Assembly: GCA_017481745.1 (NCBI GenBank)
Contig: JAFUOV010000011.1
Location: 1-64,000 of the forward strand
Direction of reading: 5' to 3'
Length of the DNA: 64,000 nt
Origin: Bacteroidaceae bacterium
GTDB lineage: Bacteria > Bacteroidota > Bacteroidia > Bacteroidales > Barnesiellaceae_A
Shown: positions 46,415-55,017 of the stretch, piece by piece
How the letters are laid out: each line of letters begins with the position of its first letter
Position numbering within the stretch: position 1 is the stretch's first letter
Position numbers and translations under genes: made by a program
The notes under the pieces: generated by a model
The model's input: only the letters and a program-made list of their open reading frames with translations
Databases searched by the model: none
Told to the model about the DNA's origin: nothing

Positions 46415-47773
46415 ATGACACAAACACAAGATAAAGCCACACGAATGAGTTGGGATAGACTCATTACTGCCAAACGTTTTGGTATGGAAAAGTATCACGA
46501 CGAGCGTATGCATACGCGTACCGATTTTCAGCGTGATTACGACCGCCTTATTTTCTCGGCGCCTTTCCGCCGTTTGCAAAATAAGACACAAGTCTTTCCA
46601 TTGCCCGGCAGTATATTTGTTCATAACCGACTTACTCACAGCCTCGAGGTTTCGTGTGTGGGTCGCTCGTTGGGTACAAACGTGGCTGTTGCTCTTGCCG
46701 AAAAGTATGCCGGTACGCCTGCCGAGCATAAGTTGCCACATCTGGGCTCTATCGTAGCAGCTGCATGTTTGGCTCACGACTTGGGCAATCCGCCTTTCGG
46801 ACATTCGGGCGAGCGTGCCATTGCTACCTATTTCTCCGAGGGTAAGGGACAGGCTTTGAAGGGTTTGTTGAGCGATTGGGAGTGGAACGATTTTACACAC
46901 TTCGAGGGAAATGCCAATGCATTCCGCTTGCTCACACACCAATTCAACGGTCGTCGCCCCGGTGGTTTTGCGCTCACATACTCTACTCTGGCATCTATTG
47001 TCAAGTATCCCTATGCATCGACCCTCTCGACCAAGAAGGGTAAATCGGGATTTTTTGCCTCGGAAAGCGATGATTTTCGTCGTGTTGCTCTCGACCTTGG
47101 ACTCTTGCCCGATGGCGATAGCGGCTTGCGTTTCCATCGCCATCCGCTGGTATATCTTGTAGAGGCTGCCGACGATATCTGCTATCAAATTATGGATATT
47201 GAGGATGCTCACAAATTGAAAATCCTCACAACCGACCAAACAATGGAGTTGTTGCTCGGATTTTTTGAGCAAGAGCAACTGCCCCACATCAAGGAGGTGC
47301 TGAAGATAGCCGACGATACCAACGAACAGATTGCCTATTTGCGCTCGCGCGTGATAGGGCTGCTCATTGACGAGTGTTCGCAACTCTTTGTCGAGCACGA
47401 AGAGGAGTTGCTTACAGGGCAATTCAAAGGTTGCCTTGTAGATAATATATCGGAAGTACCTCGTAATGCCTATGCCCATTGCTCGCAAGTGGCGTGGAAG
47501 AAGATATACAAGAGTAGCGATGTGCTCGATATAGAATTGGCGGGTAATCGTATCATCACCGAGTTGCTCGACAAACTTATAGATGCCGTTTTATATCCCG
47601 AAAAGGCATATTCGCAATTGATACTCAATAAAGTTCCTCAACAATATGAGGTACATTCGTCGAGCATATATGGCAAGCTGCAAGCTGCCATCGACTATAT
47701 ATCGGGTATGACCGACGTATATGCACTCGACCTTTATCGTAAAATCAACGGTATGAGCCTTCCTGCCGTATAA
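46415..47773 (+). CDS. dgt: dGTP triphosphohydrolase
   Basis: A 452-aa HD-domain enzyme that releases triphosphate from dGTP (or other dNTPs). RDYDRLIFSAPFRRLQNKTQ with the NRLTHSLEVS His (about 73), and AACLAHDLGNPPFGHSGE (about 111) holding the HD pair, define the family. The protein is longer than the short deoxyguanosinetriphosphatase-like group. It controls dNTP pools or protects against foreign DNA. The TPM-domain gene follows after 14 bases. Confidence 0.92.
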   Translation: MTQTQDKATRMSWDRLITAKRFGMEKYHDERMHTRTDFQRDYDRLIFSAPFRRLQNKTQVFPLPGSIFVHNRLTHSLEVSCVGRSLGTNVAVALAEKYAGTPAEHKLPHLGSIVAAACLAHDLGNPPFGHSGERAIATYFSEGKGQALKGLLSDWEWNDFTHFEGNANAFRLLTHQFNGRRPGGFALTYSTLASIVKYPYASTLSTKKGKSGFFASESDDFRRVALDLGLLPDGDSGLRFHRHPLVYLVEAADDICYQIMDIEDAHKLKILTTDQTMELLLGFFEQEQLPHIKEVLKIADDTNEQIAYLRSRVIGLLIDECSQLFVEHEEELLTGQFKGCLVDNISEVPRNAYAHCSQVAWKKIYKSSDVLDIELAGNRIITELLDKLIDAVLYPEKAYSQLILNKVPQQYEVHSSSIYGKLQAAIDYISGMTDVYALDLYRKINGMSLPAV

Positions 47774-47787
47774 TTGATTATACTGTA

Positions 47788-49029
47788 ATGAAAAGAACTT
47801 TTTATCACATTGTCTTATTGATATGCTTGTTTGTCTGTCAGGCAGTACAAGCCAAGGAGTATACCGTACAATCGGTGCCCAATGTGCAGGTAGCCGACCG
47901 TACACAATACGTAACCGACCCCGACAACTATCTCGGGGCAGAAACCAAGGCGCATATCAATGCCATGTTGGCTCAACTACGCGATAGCAACAGTGTTGAG
48001 GCGGCTGTCGTTATGTTGCCCTCGATAGGCAATGAAGATATAGACAATTTTGCCACCGAGTTGTTTATGCATTGGGGTATAGGTAAGGCAAGCAACGATA
48101 ACGGACTGCTTATCATAGCCGTTATGGATCAACGACAAATCGTCTTTCGCACCGGATATGGCATTGAAGGCGTGTTGCCCGATGTGCTGTGCAGTCGTAT
48201 TATACGCCAATATATCACACCGGCATTTCGCAATGGCGACTATGGCAAGGGTATGACCGATGCTGTGCAGCAGACACTCAACATCGTTATGACCCCCGAT
48301 GCAAGTGCCGAGTTGATGGCTGAAGAGGTGTCAGAGCCACTTTTCGATGAGGAAGATAAGAAGATTCTTATGAACGTACTGTATGGATATATCATTATCT
48401 CGGTGCTCATTTCGTTGCTTATCACTATACGGCTCAATCGTACCATTAGCAAGTGCAAACACGACACCTACGAGTGCTACAAAGAGTTGAATAGTTCGCT
48501 CACCATGCTACAAGTGTTGGCAGCGTTAATTCCTCTTTGGGGTATCTTCAACCTCATACATTGCAACAGCACAATGAAGAAAGTGCGCAAGAAAGCCCGC
48601 CGATGCAGCGAGTGTGGTACTTTGATGCATCGCCTTTCGGAGCAGGAAGACAACTACTTCCTCACACCACAAGAAGATGCCGAGGAGCGTGTGGGTTCGA
48701 TAGACTATGATGTGTGGATGTGCGATATGTGTCGCAACACCGAGGTGCTTCGTTTTGAGAAAAGATATACCCAATATAGCGAGTGTCCTTGCTGTCATGC
48801 CAAGACATATAGTCTCTCGCACGACCATATTGTTTTGCCCGCTACAACAATAGCTGCCGGTCGAGGTGAGAAAGTATACACTTGCTCCTACTGCAAGACC
48901 CGCAAGGTGTTGCCCTACATCATACCCAAGATTGTGGTTTCCAACAGCAGTGGCAGAGGCGGTGGAGGCTTCGGTGGTGGTTTTGGCGGTGGTATGACCG
49001 GTGGCGGTGGCGCTCGTGGCGGTTGGTAA
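47788..49029 (+). CDS. TPM-domain membrane protein with zinc ribbons (YgcG-like)
   Basis: A 413-aa protein. Signal peptide (1-22), a TPM domain (about 40-175: VTDPDNYLGAETKAHINAML, NDNGLLIIAVMDQRQIVFRTGYGIEG), a transmembrane helix (about 195-213: YGYIIISVLISLLITIRL), a hydrophobic segment about 240-252, then four CxxC pairs (CSEC, CDMC, CPCC, CSYC, residues about 272-375) that form two zinc ribbons. The C-terminus is a Gly-rich tail (GGGFGGGFGGGMTGGGG). TPM proteins are associated with membrane protein quality control and photosystem repair in other groups; the role here is unknown. Confidence 0.8.
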   Translation: MKRTFYHIVLLICLFVCQAVQAKEYTVQSVPNVQVADRTQYVTDPDNYLGAETKAHINAMLAQLRDSNSVEAAVVMLPSIGNEDIDNFATELFMHWGIGKASNDNGLLIIAVMDQRQIVFRTGYGIEGVLPDVLCSRIIRQYITPAFRNGDYGKGMTDAVQQTLNIVMTPDASAELMAEEVSEPLFDEEDKKILMNVLYGYIIISVLISLLITIRLNRTISKCKHDTYECYKELNSSLTMLQVLAALIPLWGIFNLIHCNSTMKKVRKKARRCSECGTLMHRLSEQEDNYFLTPQEDAEERVGSIDYDVWMCDMCRNTEVLRFEKRYTQYSECPCCHAKTYSLSHDHIVLPATTIAAGRGEKVYTCSYCKTRKVLPYIIPKIVVSNSSGRGGGGFGGGFGGGMTGGGGARGGW

Positions 49030-49048
49030 AAAGAAACGAACAAGCAAT

Positions 49049-49447
49049 ATGAGAGATAGAGATACAAAGCACCGATTTTCGCTGATGGAGCGTTTCCGCA
49101 GTTTTGTCTATGCCGGACGTGGATTGCGACTGCTCTTTCATGAGCACAATACGTGGATACACCTTACAGCAACCTTTTGCGTGGTTGTAGTAGGGTTGTG
49201 GGTGTCGCTGTCGTTTGTACAGTGGGCTATAGCCATCATCTTGCTTGGAGGTGTGTGGATTGCCGAGGCGCTCAATACAGCCATTGAGCGATTGTGCGAC
49301 CATGTAACCCCCGAACAACATCCCGAGATAGGTCGCATAAAAGATATTGCTGCTGCTGCCGTACTGATGGCTGCAATTACAGCCGTAGCGGCAGGATTGT
49401 GCATATTTGTCCCTGCAATCATTGATAAAATAGCCCAACTCTTATAA
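49049..49447 (+). CDS. dgkA: diacylglycerol/undecaprenol kinase
   Basis: A 132-aa small membrane kinase. RFRSFVYAGRGLRLLFHEHNTWIH at the N-terminus, the catalytic EALNTAIERLCD (about 80) and KDIAAAAVLMAAI (about 104) match the DgkA/UndPK family, with three helices. It phosphorylates diacylglycerol or undecaprenol for lipid recycling. The ATG at 49049 is used, since an in-frame upstream GTG lies in the Gly-rich tail of the preceding gene. Confidence 0.93.
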   Translation: MRDRDTKHRFSLMERFRSFVYAGRGLRLLFHEHNTWIHLTATFCVVVVGLWVSLSFVQWAIAIILLGGVWIAEALNTAIERLCDHVTPEQHPEIGRIKDIAAAAVLMAAITAVAAGLCIFVPAIIDKIAQLL

Positions 49448-49456
49448 CATGTCGCT

Positions 49457-50551
49457 ATGGTACTGAAGCAGTTATCCATTATCAACTTCAAGAATATCGC
49501 TCAAGCCGATCTCGACTTCTCCGGCAACATCAACTGTTTTCTGGGCAACAATGGTATGGGCAAGAGCAATCTGCTCGATGCCATTTACTATCTGTCGTTT
49601 TGCAAGAGTTTTACTCACGTGGTCGATTCGCAAAACATACGCCATGGCGAGGACTTTTTTATGCTGCAAGGTTTCTACGAGCGCAATGGTGCCCATGAGG
49701 CTCTCTCTTGCGGGATACGACGTCGGCAGAAAAAGTCGTTCAAACGCAACAAAAAAGAGTATGAGCGATTGTCCGATCACATAGGATTTGCCCCATTGGT
49801 GATGGTTGCTCCTGCCGATACATCGCTCATAGAAGGCGGTAGTGAGGAGCGCCGTAGGTTTATAGACATTGTCATCTCGCAGTGGGATAAGCCCTACCTC
49901 GAAACCCTCATTCGCTATAACAAAGCTCTTGAGCAACGCAATACGTTGTTGCGACAAGAAGTGTCCGACCCCATGCTTTACGAGATATGGGAGGAGCAGA
50001 TGGCTCGTGCGGCAACTATCGTATACAACACCCGTCGTCGATTTTTAGAGTCGTTTATTCCCGTATTCGACCGTTTCTACAATCTCATTGCCGAGGGTAG
50101 CGAGCACGTCGAACTGTCGTATCGTTCGCATCTTTCGGAGGGCGATTTGTTGCAACAACTCGTCGCATCGCGCAGTCGCGACCTGATATTGGGTTATACC
50201 ACCAAGGGCGTGCACCGCGACGATATGGAGATGACCTTGGGTGGCTATCCAATGAAACGCATAGGTTCGCAAGGACAGTGCAAGACCTATCTCATTGCCC
50301 TCAAGCTGGCTCAATATGACTTTCTCTCGCACAATGGCAATACAACCCCCATTCTGTTGCTCGACGACCTCTTTGACAAGCTCGATGCCGAGCGAGTAGA
50401 GCGCATCATGCAACTTGTATCGAGCGACATTTTCGGGCAGATATTCATCACCGATACCAATCGCGAGTATCTCGACCGTATTGTAAAGCGTACCACTGCC
50501 GACCATCGCCTATATAGCGTTACCAACGGCGAGTTTACCATTATGCCATAG
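49457..50551 (+). CDS. recF: DNA replication and repair protein RecF
   Basis: A 364-aa SMC-like ATPase that helps load RecA at gaps. Walker A is FLGNNGMGKSNLLDAIYYLS (about 29-48), the signature region LGGYPMKRIGSQGQCKTYL (about 258), and Walker B PILLLDDLFDKLD (about 296). Length matches the family. It overlaps no gene and is five bases before the DUF721 gene, a pairing seen widely in Bacteroidetes; dnaA, dnaN and gyrB are not next to it. Confidence 0.96.
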   Translation: MVLKQLSIINFKNIAQADLDFSGNINCFLGNNGMGKSNLLDAIYYLSFCKSFTHVVDSQNIRHGEDFFMLQGFYERNGAHEALSCGIRRRQKKSFKRNKKEYERLSDHIGFAPLVMVAPADTSLIEGGSEERRRFIDIVISQWDKPYLETLIRYNKALEQRNTLLRQEVSDPMLYEIWEEQMARAATIVYNTRRRFLESFIPVFDRFYNLIAEGSEHVELSYRSHLSEGDLLQQLVASRSRDLILGYTTKGVHRDDMEMTLGGYPMKRIGSQGQCKTYLIALKLAQYDFLSHNGNTTPILLLDDLFDKLDAERVERIMQLVSSDIFGQIFITDTNREYLDRIVKRTTADHRLYSVTNGEFTIMP

Positions 50552-50555
50552 CATT

Positions 50556-50846
50556 ATGAAGAGAAAAGAAGCATTGCCACTGAACGAAATACTCGACGAG
50601 ATTTTGCGACAAAACAATCTCGACATAGGTCTTGATGCAGCACGTGCCCGACAGGCGTGGAAGGAGATTATGGGCGAGGCGGTAGACAAGTGCACAACAG
50701 CACTCTACTTTGACAAGGGTGCGTTGCATGTGCGATTGTCGTCGTCGGTGTTGCGTAACGAGCTTTTTATGAACCGTCGGCAACTTATTGAACGACTCAA
50801 CAACCATATAGGTCGCCCTGTTATTCAGAATATTTACTTCAAATAA
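50556..50846 (+). CDS. DUF721 / DciA-family protein
   Basis: A 96-aa protein of DUF721, the DciA family. DciA is the ancestral loader of replicative helicase DnaB. KRKEALPLNEILDEIL, WKEIMGEAVDKCT (about 37) and the C-terminal LRNELFMNRRQLIERLN with VIQNIYFK match the conserved core. It is short and lacks any extended tail. Location directly after recF supports a replication/repair role, but function is inferred from family. Confidence 0.88.
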   Translation: MKRKEALPLNEILDEILRQNNLDIGLDAARARQAWKEIMGEAVDKCTTALYFDKGALHVRLSSSVLRNELFMNRRQLIERLNNHIGRPVIQNIYFK

Positions 50847-50856
50847 TAAGTAGAAA

Positions 50857-51303
50857 ATGGAACAAAATATTCAATTTCCAACCTTTCATCACAGCTACCC
50901 CTTGCAATTGCGCTTCAATGATATTGACTCTTTGGGTCATGTCAACAATTCGGTGTACTTCACTTTCTACGATTTGGGCAAAAGCCGCTACTTTGAGGCG
51001 GTGAAAAACAGCACTATCGACTGGCGCAAGGCCGATGTTGTGATAGCCAATGTCAATGCCGACTTCTTGTCGCCCATATATTCGTATGAACAAATTGCGG
51101 TTGAAACTTGTTGTACCGAGATAGGCAATCGCAGTTTCCGTATTATGCAACGCATTGTCAACACCGATACCGGCGAGATAAAGGGCGTTTGTCGCACCAT
51201 CATGGTGGGCTTTGATGTAGCTGCCGGTGTGAGTGCCCCTATCAGCGACGAATGGAAAGAGGCTATTTGTCGATTTGAAAATGCCGACTTGTGCAAAAAA
51301 TAG
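50857..51303 (+). CDS. acyl-CoA thioesterase (4HBT, hotdog fold)
   Basis: A 148-aa hotdog-fold thioesterase. LRFNDIDSLGHVNNSVYFTF (about 17-36) carries the catalytic Asp/His motif of the 4-hydroxybenzoyl-CoA thioesterase family. The substrate acyl group is unknown. It is in the recF operon, ten bases after the DUF721 gene. Confidence 0.88.
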   Translation: MEQNIQFPTFHHSYPLQLRFNDIDSLGHVNNSVYFTFYDLGKSRYFEAVKNSTIDWRKADVVIANVNADFLSPIYSYEQIAVETCCTEIGNRSFRIMQRIVNTDTGEIKGVCRTIMVGFDVAAGVSAPISDEWKEAICRFENADLCKK

Positions 51304-51335
51304 AATAATATATTTTTTTCTTGTTACTAAAGTAG

Positions 51336-51343
51336 TAACTTTG
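51336..51343 (+). promoter_or_regulatory. candidate -7 box for the kpsF-like gene
   Basis: TAACTTTG followed by CA. Only a T-run lies where the -33 element would be. Leader about 20 bases. Confidence 0.5.
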
Positions 51344-51367
51344 CAATACACATAACATCTTTTTACT

Positions 51368-51982
51368 ATGAACACAACCGAAGATATTCGCCAGATACTA
51401 CACAAAGAGGCGGAGGCTATACTGAACATTCCTGTAGGCGAGCATTTTGAGCAAGCCGTTTCGCTCATTGTCGAGCAAGTGCATAACAAAGGTGCCAAAC
51501 TTGTAGCCTCGGGTATGGGCAAGGCGGGGCAGATAGCTATGAATATCGCCACAACCTTCTGCTCGACGGGTATTCCGGCTGTGTTTTTGCATCCCAGCGA
51601 AGCTCAACATGGCGACTTGGGTATCTTGCAAGAGGGTGATGTTATGTTGTTGGTTTCCAACTCGGGTCGCACCCGCGAGATATTGGAGTTGCTCGACCTC
51701 ACTGCACGTTTCCGCCCCAACACACGTACAATCGTGATTACCGGCAATCGTGATAGCGAGTTGGCACAGCGAGCCGACATCTGCCTGCACACCGGTGGTG
51801 CTCCCGAGGTGTGTCCGTTGGGTCTTACCCCCACAACATCTACTACCTTGATGACTGTCATTGGTGATATATTGGTAGTAAGTACAATGAAAGCGACCTC
51901 GTTCGATGCCCAACAATACGCCTTACGTCATCATGGAGGCTATTTGGGACAACGTTCAAGAGAGCAAAGCGAGAAGAAATAA
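51368..51982 (+). CDS. SIS-domain arabinose-5-phosphate isomerase (KpsF/GutQ-like, no CBS domains)
   Basis: A 204-aa single SIS domain protein. ASGMGKAGQIAMNIATTFCS (about 46-65), HPSEAQHGDLG, LLVSNSGRTREILELL and GLTPTTSTTLMTVIGD are the KpsF blocks. Enterobacterial KpsF/KdsD have two CBS domains as well (about 320 aa); here they are missing. Single-domain isomerases of this type are known in Bacteroides and supply arabinose-5-phosphate for Kdo. It is followed after 16 bases by a sugar kinase. Confidence 0.85.
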   Translation: MNTTEDIRQILHKEAEAILNIPVGEHFEQAVSLIVEQVHNKGAKLVASGMGKAGQIAMNIATTFCSTGIPAVFLHPSEAQHGDLGILQEGDVMLLVSNSGRTREILELLDLTARFRPNTRTIVITGNRDSELAQRADICLHTGGAPEVCPLGLTPTTSTTLMTVIGDILVVSTMKATSFDAQQYALRHHGGYLGQRSREQSEKK

Positions 51983-51998
51983 CAAATAATAGTGCTAT

Positions 51999-52940
51999 AT
52001 GAGAAAGATTATAGGAATAGGTGAAACGATACTCGATATTATCTTTCGCAAGGATGTAACCGGAGCATGGCAGCCCGAGAAGTCGGTTGCCGGCGGTTCT
52101 ACTTTCAATTCTGTCATTTCGTTGGGTCGTCTGGGGCTCAATGCCGCACTTGTTACCGAGTTGGGCGATGACCGCGTAGGTAATGAAATAAAAGCCTTCA
52201 TGCAGGCAAACGGTATTGCCACCGACTATATTGACGTGTATAATGCCAAGGATGGTCAAACGCCCATTTCGCTGGCATTTATGGATGAGAACAACAAAGC
52301 CGAATATACATTCTATCATCGTTTCCCCGAGGATAGGCTCAACGTAGCTATGCCCTTGATTAACGAAGGCGATATCGTGCTCTTTGGCTCGTACTTCTCG
52401 GTCAATCCTGTATTGCGCAACCACATCATCGAGATACTCGAGTTTGCCAAGACACGCAAAGCCATTGTCTATTACGACCCCAACTTCCGCAAAGCCCACA
52501 GCCATGAGGCAATGAAACTCATGCCGTCGATAATCGAGAACCTTGAGTATGCCGACATTGTACGAGGTTCAGACGAAGACTTTGAGACATTGTACAACAT
52601 GACCGATGCCGAGAAAGTGTATATTGATAAAATAAAATTCTACTGCCCCAACTTCATCTATACCAAGGGGGCTGACGGCGTAGAGTTCTTCTGTGGTGCA
52701 GGTAATCGTCATTTCGACACACCGCAAGTGAAGAGTGTGAGCACCATAGGAGCAGGCGACACATTCAATGCCGGTATTATATTCGGTCTTATACGCCACA
52801 ATGTTACTCTTGCCAACCTCAATTCGCTCACTATCGACGATTGGGCACCGATTGTAAACTATGCCCTCGAGTTCTCGTCGCAAGTGTGTATGAGCCACGA
52901 GAACTATCTGCCCGAGGCTGTGGCGGCTCGATATAAGTAA
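51999..52940 (+). CDS. PfkB-family carbohydrate kinase
   Basis: A 313-aa ribokinase-fold kinase. The first signature is near GGSTFNSVISLGRLG (about 33), and the second, with the catalytic Asp, is STIGAGDTFNAGIIFG (about 247). A lid strand (TPISLAFMDENNKAEYTFY) is present. Fructose, ribose or another sugar could be the substrate. Pairing with the isomerase upstream suggests, without proof, a shared sugar-phosphate pathway. Confidence 0.88.
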   Translation: MRKIIGIGETILDIIFRKDVTGAWQPEKSVAGGSTFNSVISLGRLGLNAALVTELGDDRVGNEIKAFMQANGIATDYIDVYNAKDGQTPISLAFMDENNKAEYTFYHRFPEDRLNVAMPLINEGDIVLFGSYFSVNPVLRNHIIEILEFAKTRKAIVYYDPNFRKAHSHEAMKLMPSIIENLEYADIVRGSDEDFETLYNMTDAEKVYIDKIKFYCPNFIYTKGADGVEFFCGAGNRHFDTPQVKSVSTIGAGDTFNAGIIFGLIRHNVTLANLNSLTIDDWAPIVNYALEFSSQVCMSHENYLPEAVAARYK

Positions 52941-52941
52941 T

Positions 52942-52973
52942 ATTGCCCTATATTACTATTTTTATTACCTTTG
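52942..52973 (+). promoter_or_regulatory. DEAD-box helicase promoter
   Basis: TTG (52943-52945) and TACCTTTG (52966-52973), 20-base spacer. The end of the -7 box runs into the left arm of the hairpin at 52972. Confidence 0.7.
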
Positions 52974-53011
52974 CACCCGCAATGCACATAGCTACGGGTG
53001 CATTGCTTTTT
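52972..53011 (+). terminator. hairpin between the PfkB gene and the helicase gene
   Basis: TGCACCCG (52972-52979) pairs with CGGGTGCA (52995-53002), followed by TTGC and five Ts (53007-53011). It can end transcripts of the kinase gene. Since it overlaps the helicase promoter, transcripts from that promoter would contain only part of the left arm and so escape it. Confidence 0.65.
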
Positions 53012-53029
53012 ATACAGATACAAACACCA

Positions 53030-54940
53030 ATGAAGACTTTTCAAGAATTGGGTGTTCAGCCCGCCATTTTGCAAGCCATCGAGGAGATGGGTTACCAACA
53101 ACCCATGCCTGTGCAGGAAGAAGTAATACCCTTGTTGCTGGGCGAGGAGACCGATCTTATTGCTTTGGCACAGACCGGTACCGGTAAAACTGCTGCTTTC
53201 GGATTGCCTTTGTTGCAACGAATAGAGGTCAATAAGCTATATCCGCAAGCCCTTGTCATGGCTCCCACACGCGAGCTTTGTCTGCAAATTGCAGGCGACC
53301 TTGCCGATTATGCCAAGTATATACCCAATCTGCACATTACACCGGTGTATGGTGGTGCCAATATAGAGGTGCAAATACGCGCTCTGCGCAAAGGCAGCCA
53401 CGTCGTGGTGGCTACACCCGGTCGCTTGCTCGACCTTATCAATCGCAAGTGTGTGTCGCTCGATGATATATCGACGGTTATCATGGACGAGGCAGACGAA
53501 ATGCTCAATATGGGTTTTCAAGAAAGCATCAATGATATATTGACCTTCGTGCCCGAAGACCGCAAGATGTTGTTGTTCTCTGCCACGATGCCTACCGGTA
53601 TCGAGCAGATAGCGCGTACGTATATGAACAATCCCAAAGAGATTGTAGTAGGTAGCCGCAACGAAGGAGCCGAGAATGTGCGCCACGTATATTATATGGT
53701 GAAAGCCAACGACAAGTATCTGGCACTCAAGCGTATTGCCGATTATTGCCCCGATATATATGGTATTGTATTCTGTCGTACACGTCGCGAGACACAAGAG
53801 ATTGCCGATGCTCTTATAGCCGATGGATATAACGCCGAGTCGTTGCATGGCGACTTGTCGCAGATGCAACGCGACCTTGTGATGCAGAAATTCCGTGTCA
53901 GAAACATACAACTGCTTGTAGCTACCGATGTGGCAGCTCGAGGTCTTGATGTGAACGACCTCACACACGTTATCAACTACGGACTGCCCGACGATATAGA
54001 GACATATACCCATCGTAGTGGTCGTACAGGACGTGCCGGAAAGTCGGGCGTTTCGGTTTCAATTGTGCACAGCCGCGAGAAAGGAAAAATACGTGCCATA
54101 GAGAAGATAATAGGTAAGCTCTTTGAGCGAGAACATATACCTTCGGGAAAGCAGATATGCGAGAAACAACTCTTCAACCTTGTCGACCGCATAGAGAAAG
54201 TAGAGGTGAACGAGGCAGAGATAGAGCCGTTGTTGCCTCCCATTTTCCGTCGCTTGTCGTGGCTCGACGACCAAGACTTGATACGTCGCTTTATTTCGCT
54301 CGAATTTAATCGTCTGCTTGAGTATTATCGCGATGCACCCGATATAGACCTCCCCGACGAGAAGCCGCGTGAGCGCAAAGCAAAAGGGCAGAACGACTCG
54401 CGCGAGAAGGGTGCTCTTACTGCCGAGCCGGGATTTGTACGTGTATACATCAACCAAGGTAAGGCTACAGGCTGTACACCATACAATCTGCTCGACCTTA
54501 TCAACGAGTATGTGCCCGGTCGTGTCAACGTGGGACGTATCGACCTCTTTACCGGTTATTCGCTTATAGATGTTGAGGAGAAGGCTGCTCGTCGAGTGGT
54601 TGCAGGGCTTAAGCGCGCCGATTTCTATGGCAACCGAGTATATGCCGAGGTAGCCAAGCCCGACAAGAAATATGGCGGCGAGGGCAATAGAGGCAAAGAC
54701 AAAGGCAAGAAACGCGATGATATTAACGAAGGTAGTCGCACCAAGGAGCGCCGCGGAGGCAGACCGGCTCGTCGCGAAGAGGCACCTCGCCGAGAGCGCG
54801 AAGAACGTAATAGCCGCAGCCGTCGTGGCGAGGCACGCCATCGCAACAATCGTGGCAATGATGAGTTCCGCGAGAACAACGGTGGATTTAACTACGAGAT
54901 GTTTGCCGGTAAGCCCAAGGCTCGTAAACGCCGCAAATAA
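53030..54940 (+). CDS. DEAD-box RNA helicase (DeaD/CsdA type)
   Basis: A 636-aa ATP-dependent RNA helicase. Motif I AQTGTGKT (about 46), Ia PTRELCLQIA, Ib TPGRLLDL, II DEAD in VIMDEADEML, III SATMP, and VI HRSGRTGRAG are all present. A DbpA-type RNA-binding domain follows (about 460-540: GFVRVYINQGKATGCTPYNLL). The last 100 residues are rich in Arg, Gly, Lys and Glu and presumably bind RNA. The likely role is ribosome assembly or cold adaptation. The ATG at 53030 is used because upstream in-frame starts lie before or in the promoter hairpin. Confidence 0.95.
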   Translation: MKTFQELGVQPAILQAIEEMGYQQPMPVQEEVIPLLLGEETDLIALAQTGTGKTAAFGLPLLQRIEVNKLYPQALVMAPTRELCLQIAGDLADYAKYIPNLHITPVYGGANIEVQIRALRKGSHVVVATPGRLLDLINRKCVSLDDISTVIMDEADEMLNMGFQESINDILTFVPEDRKMLLFSATMPTGIEQIARTYMNNPKEIVVGSRNEGAENVRHVYYMVKANDKYLALKRIADYCPDIYGIVFCRTRRETQEIADALIADGYNAESLHGDLSQMQRDLVMQKFRVRNIQLLVATDVAARGLDVNDLTHVINYGLPDDIETYTHRSGRTGRAGKSGVSVSIVHSREKGKIRAIEKIIGKLFEREHIPSGKQICEKQLFNLVDRIEKVEVNEAEIEPLLPPIFRRLSWLDDQDLIRRFISLEFNRLLEYYRDAPDIDLPDEKPRERKAKGQNDSREKGALTAEPGFVRVYINQGKATGCTPYNLLDLINEYVPGRVNVGRIDLFTGYSLIDVEEKAARRVVAGLKRADFYGNRVYAEVAKPDKKYGGEGNRGKDKGKKRDDINEGSRTKERRGGRPARREEAPRREREERNSRSRRGEARHRNNRGNDEFRENNGGFNYEMFAGKPKARKRRK

Positions 54941-54963
54941 TCATTATAATGATACATAAAAAA

Positions 54964-54993
54964 GTCGCTCTCAAATACCGAGAGCGACTTTTT
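54964..54993. terminator. bidirectional terminator between convergent genes
   Basis: GTCGCTCTC (54964-54972) pairs with GAGAGCGAC (54980-54988), with a run of As before and five Ts after, so it works on both strands. It separates the helicase gene from the convergent secreted-protein gene. Confidence 0.93.
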
Positions 54994-55017
54994 GGTATTT
55001 ATATAACAATCAAATTG

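Noticed and set aside
46352..47488. A 378-codon frame antisense to dgt
   Set aside because: It lies wholly opposite the HD-domain gene, and its start region has no promoter.
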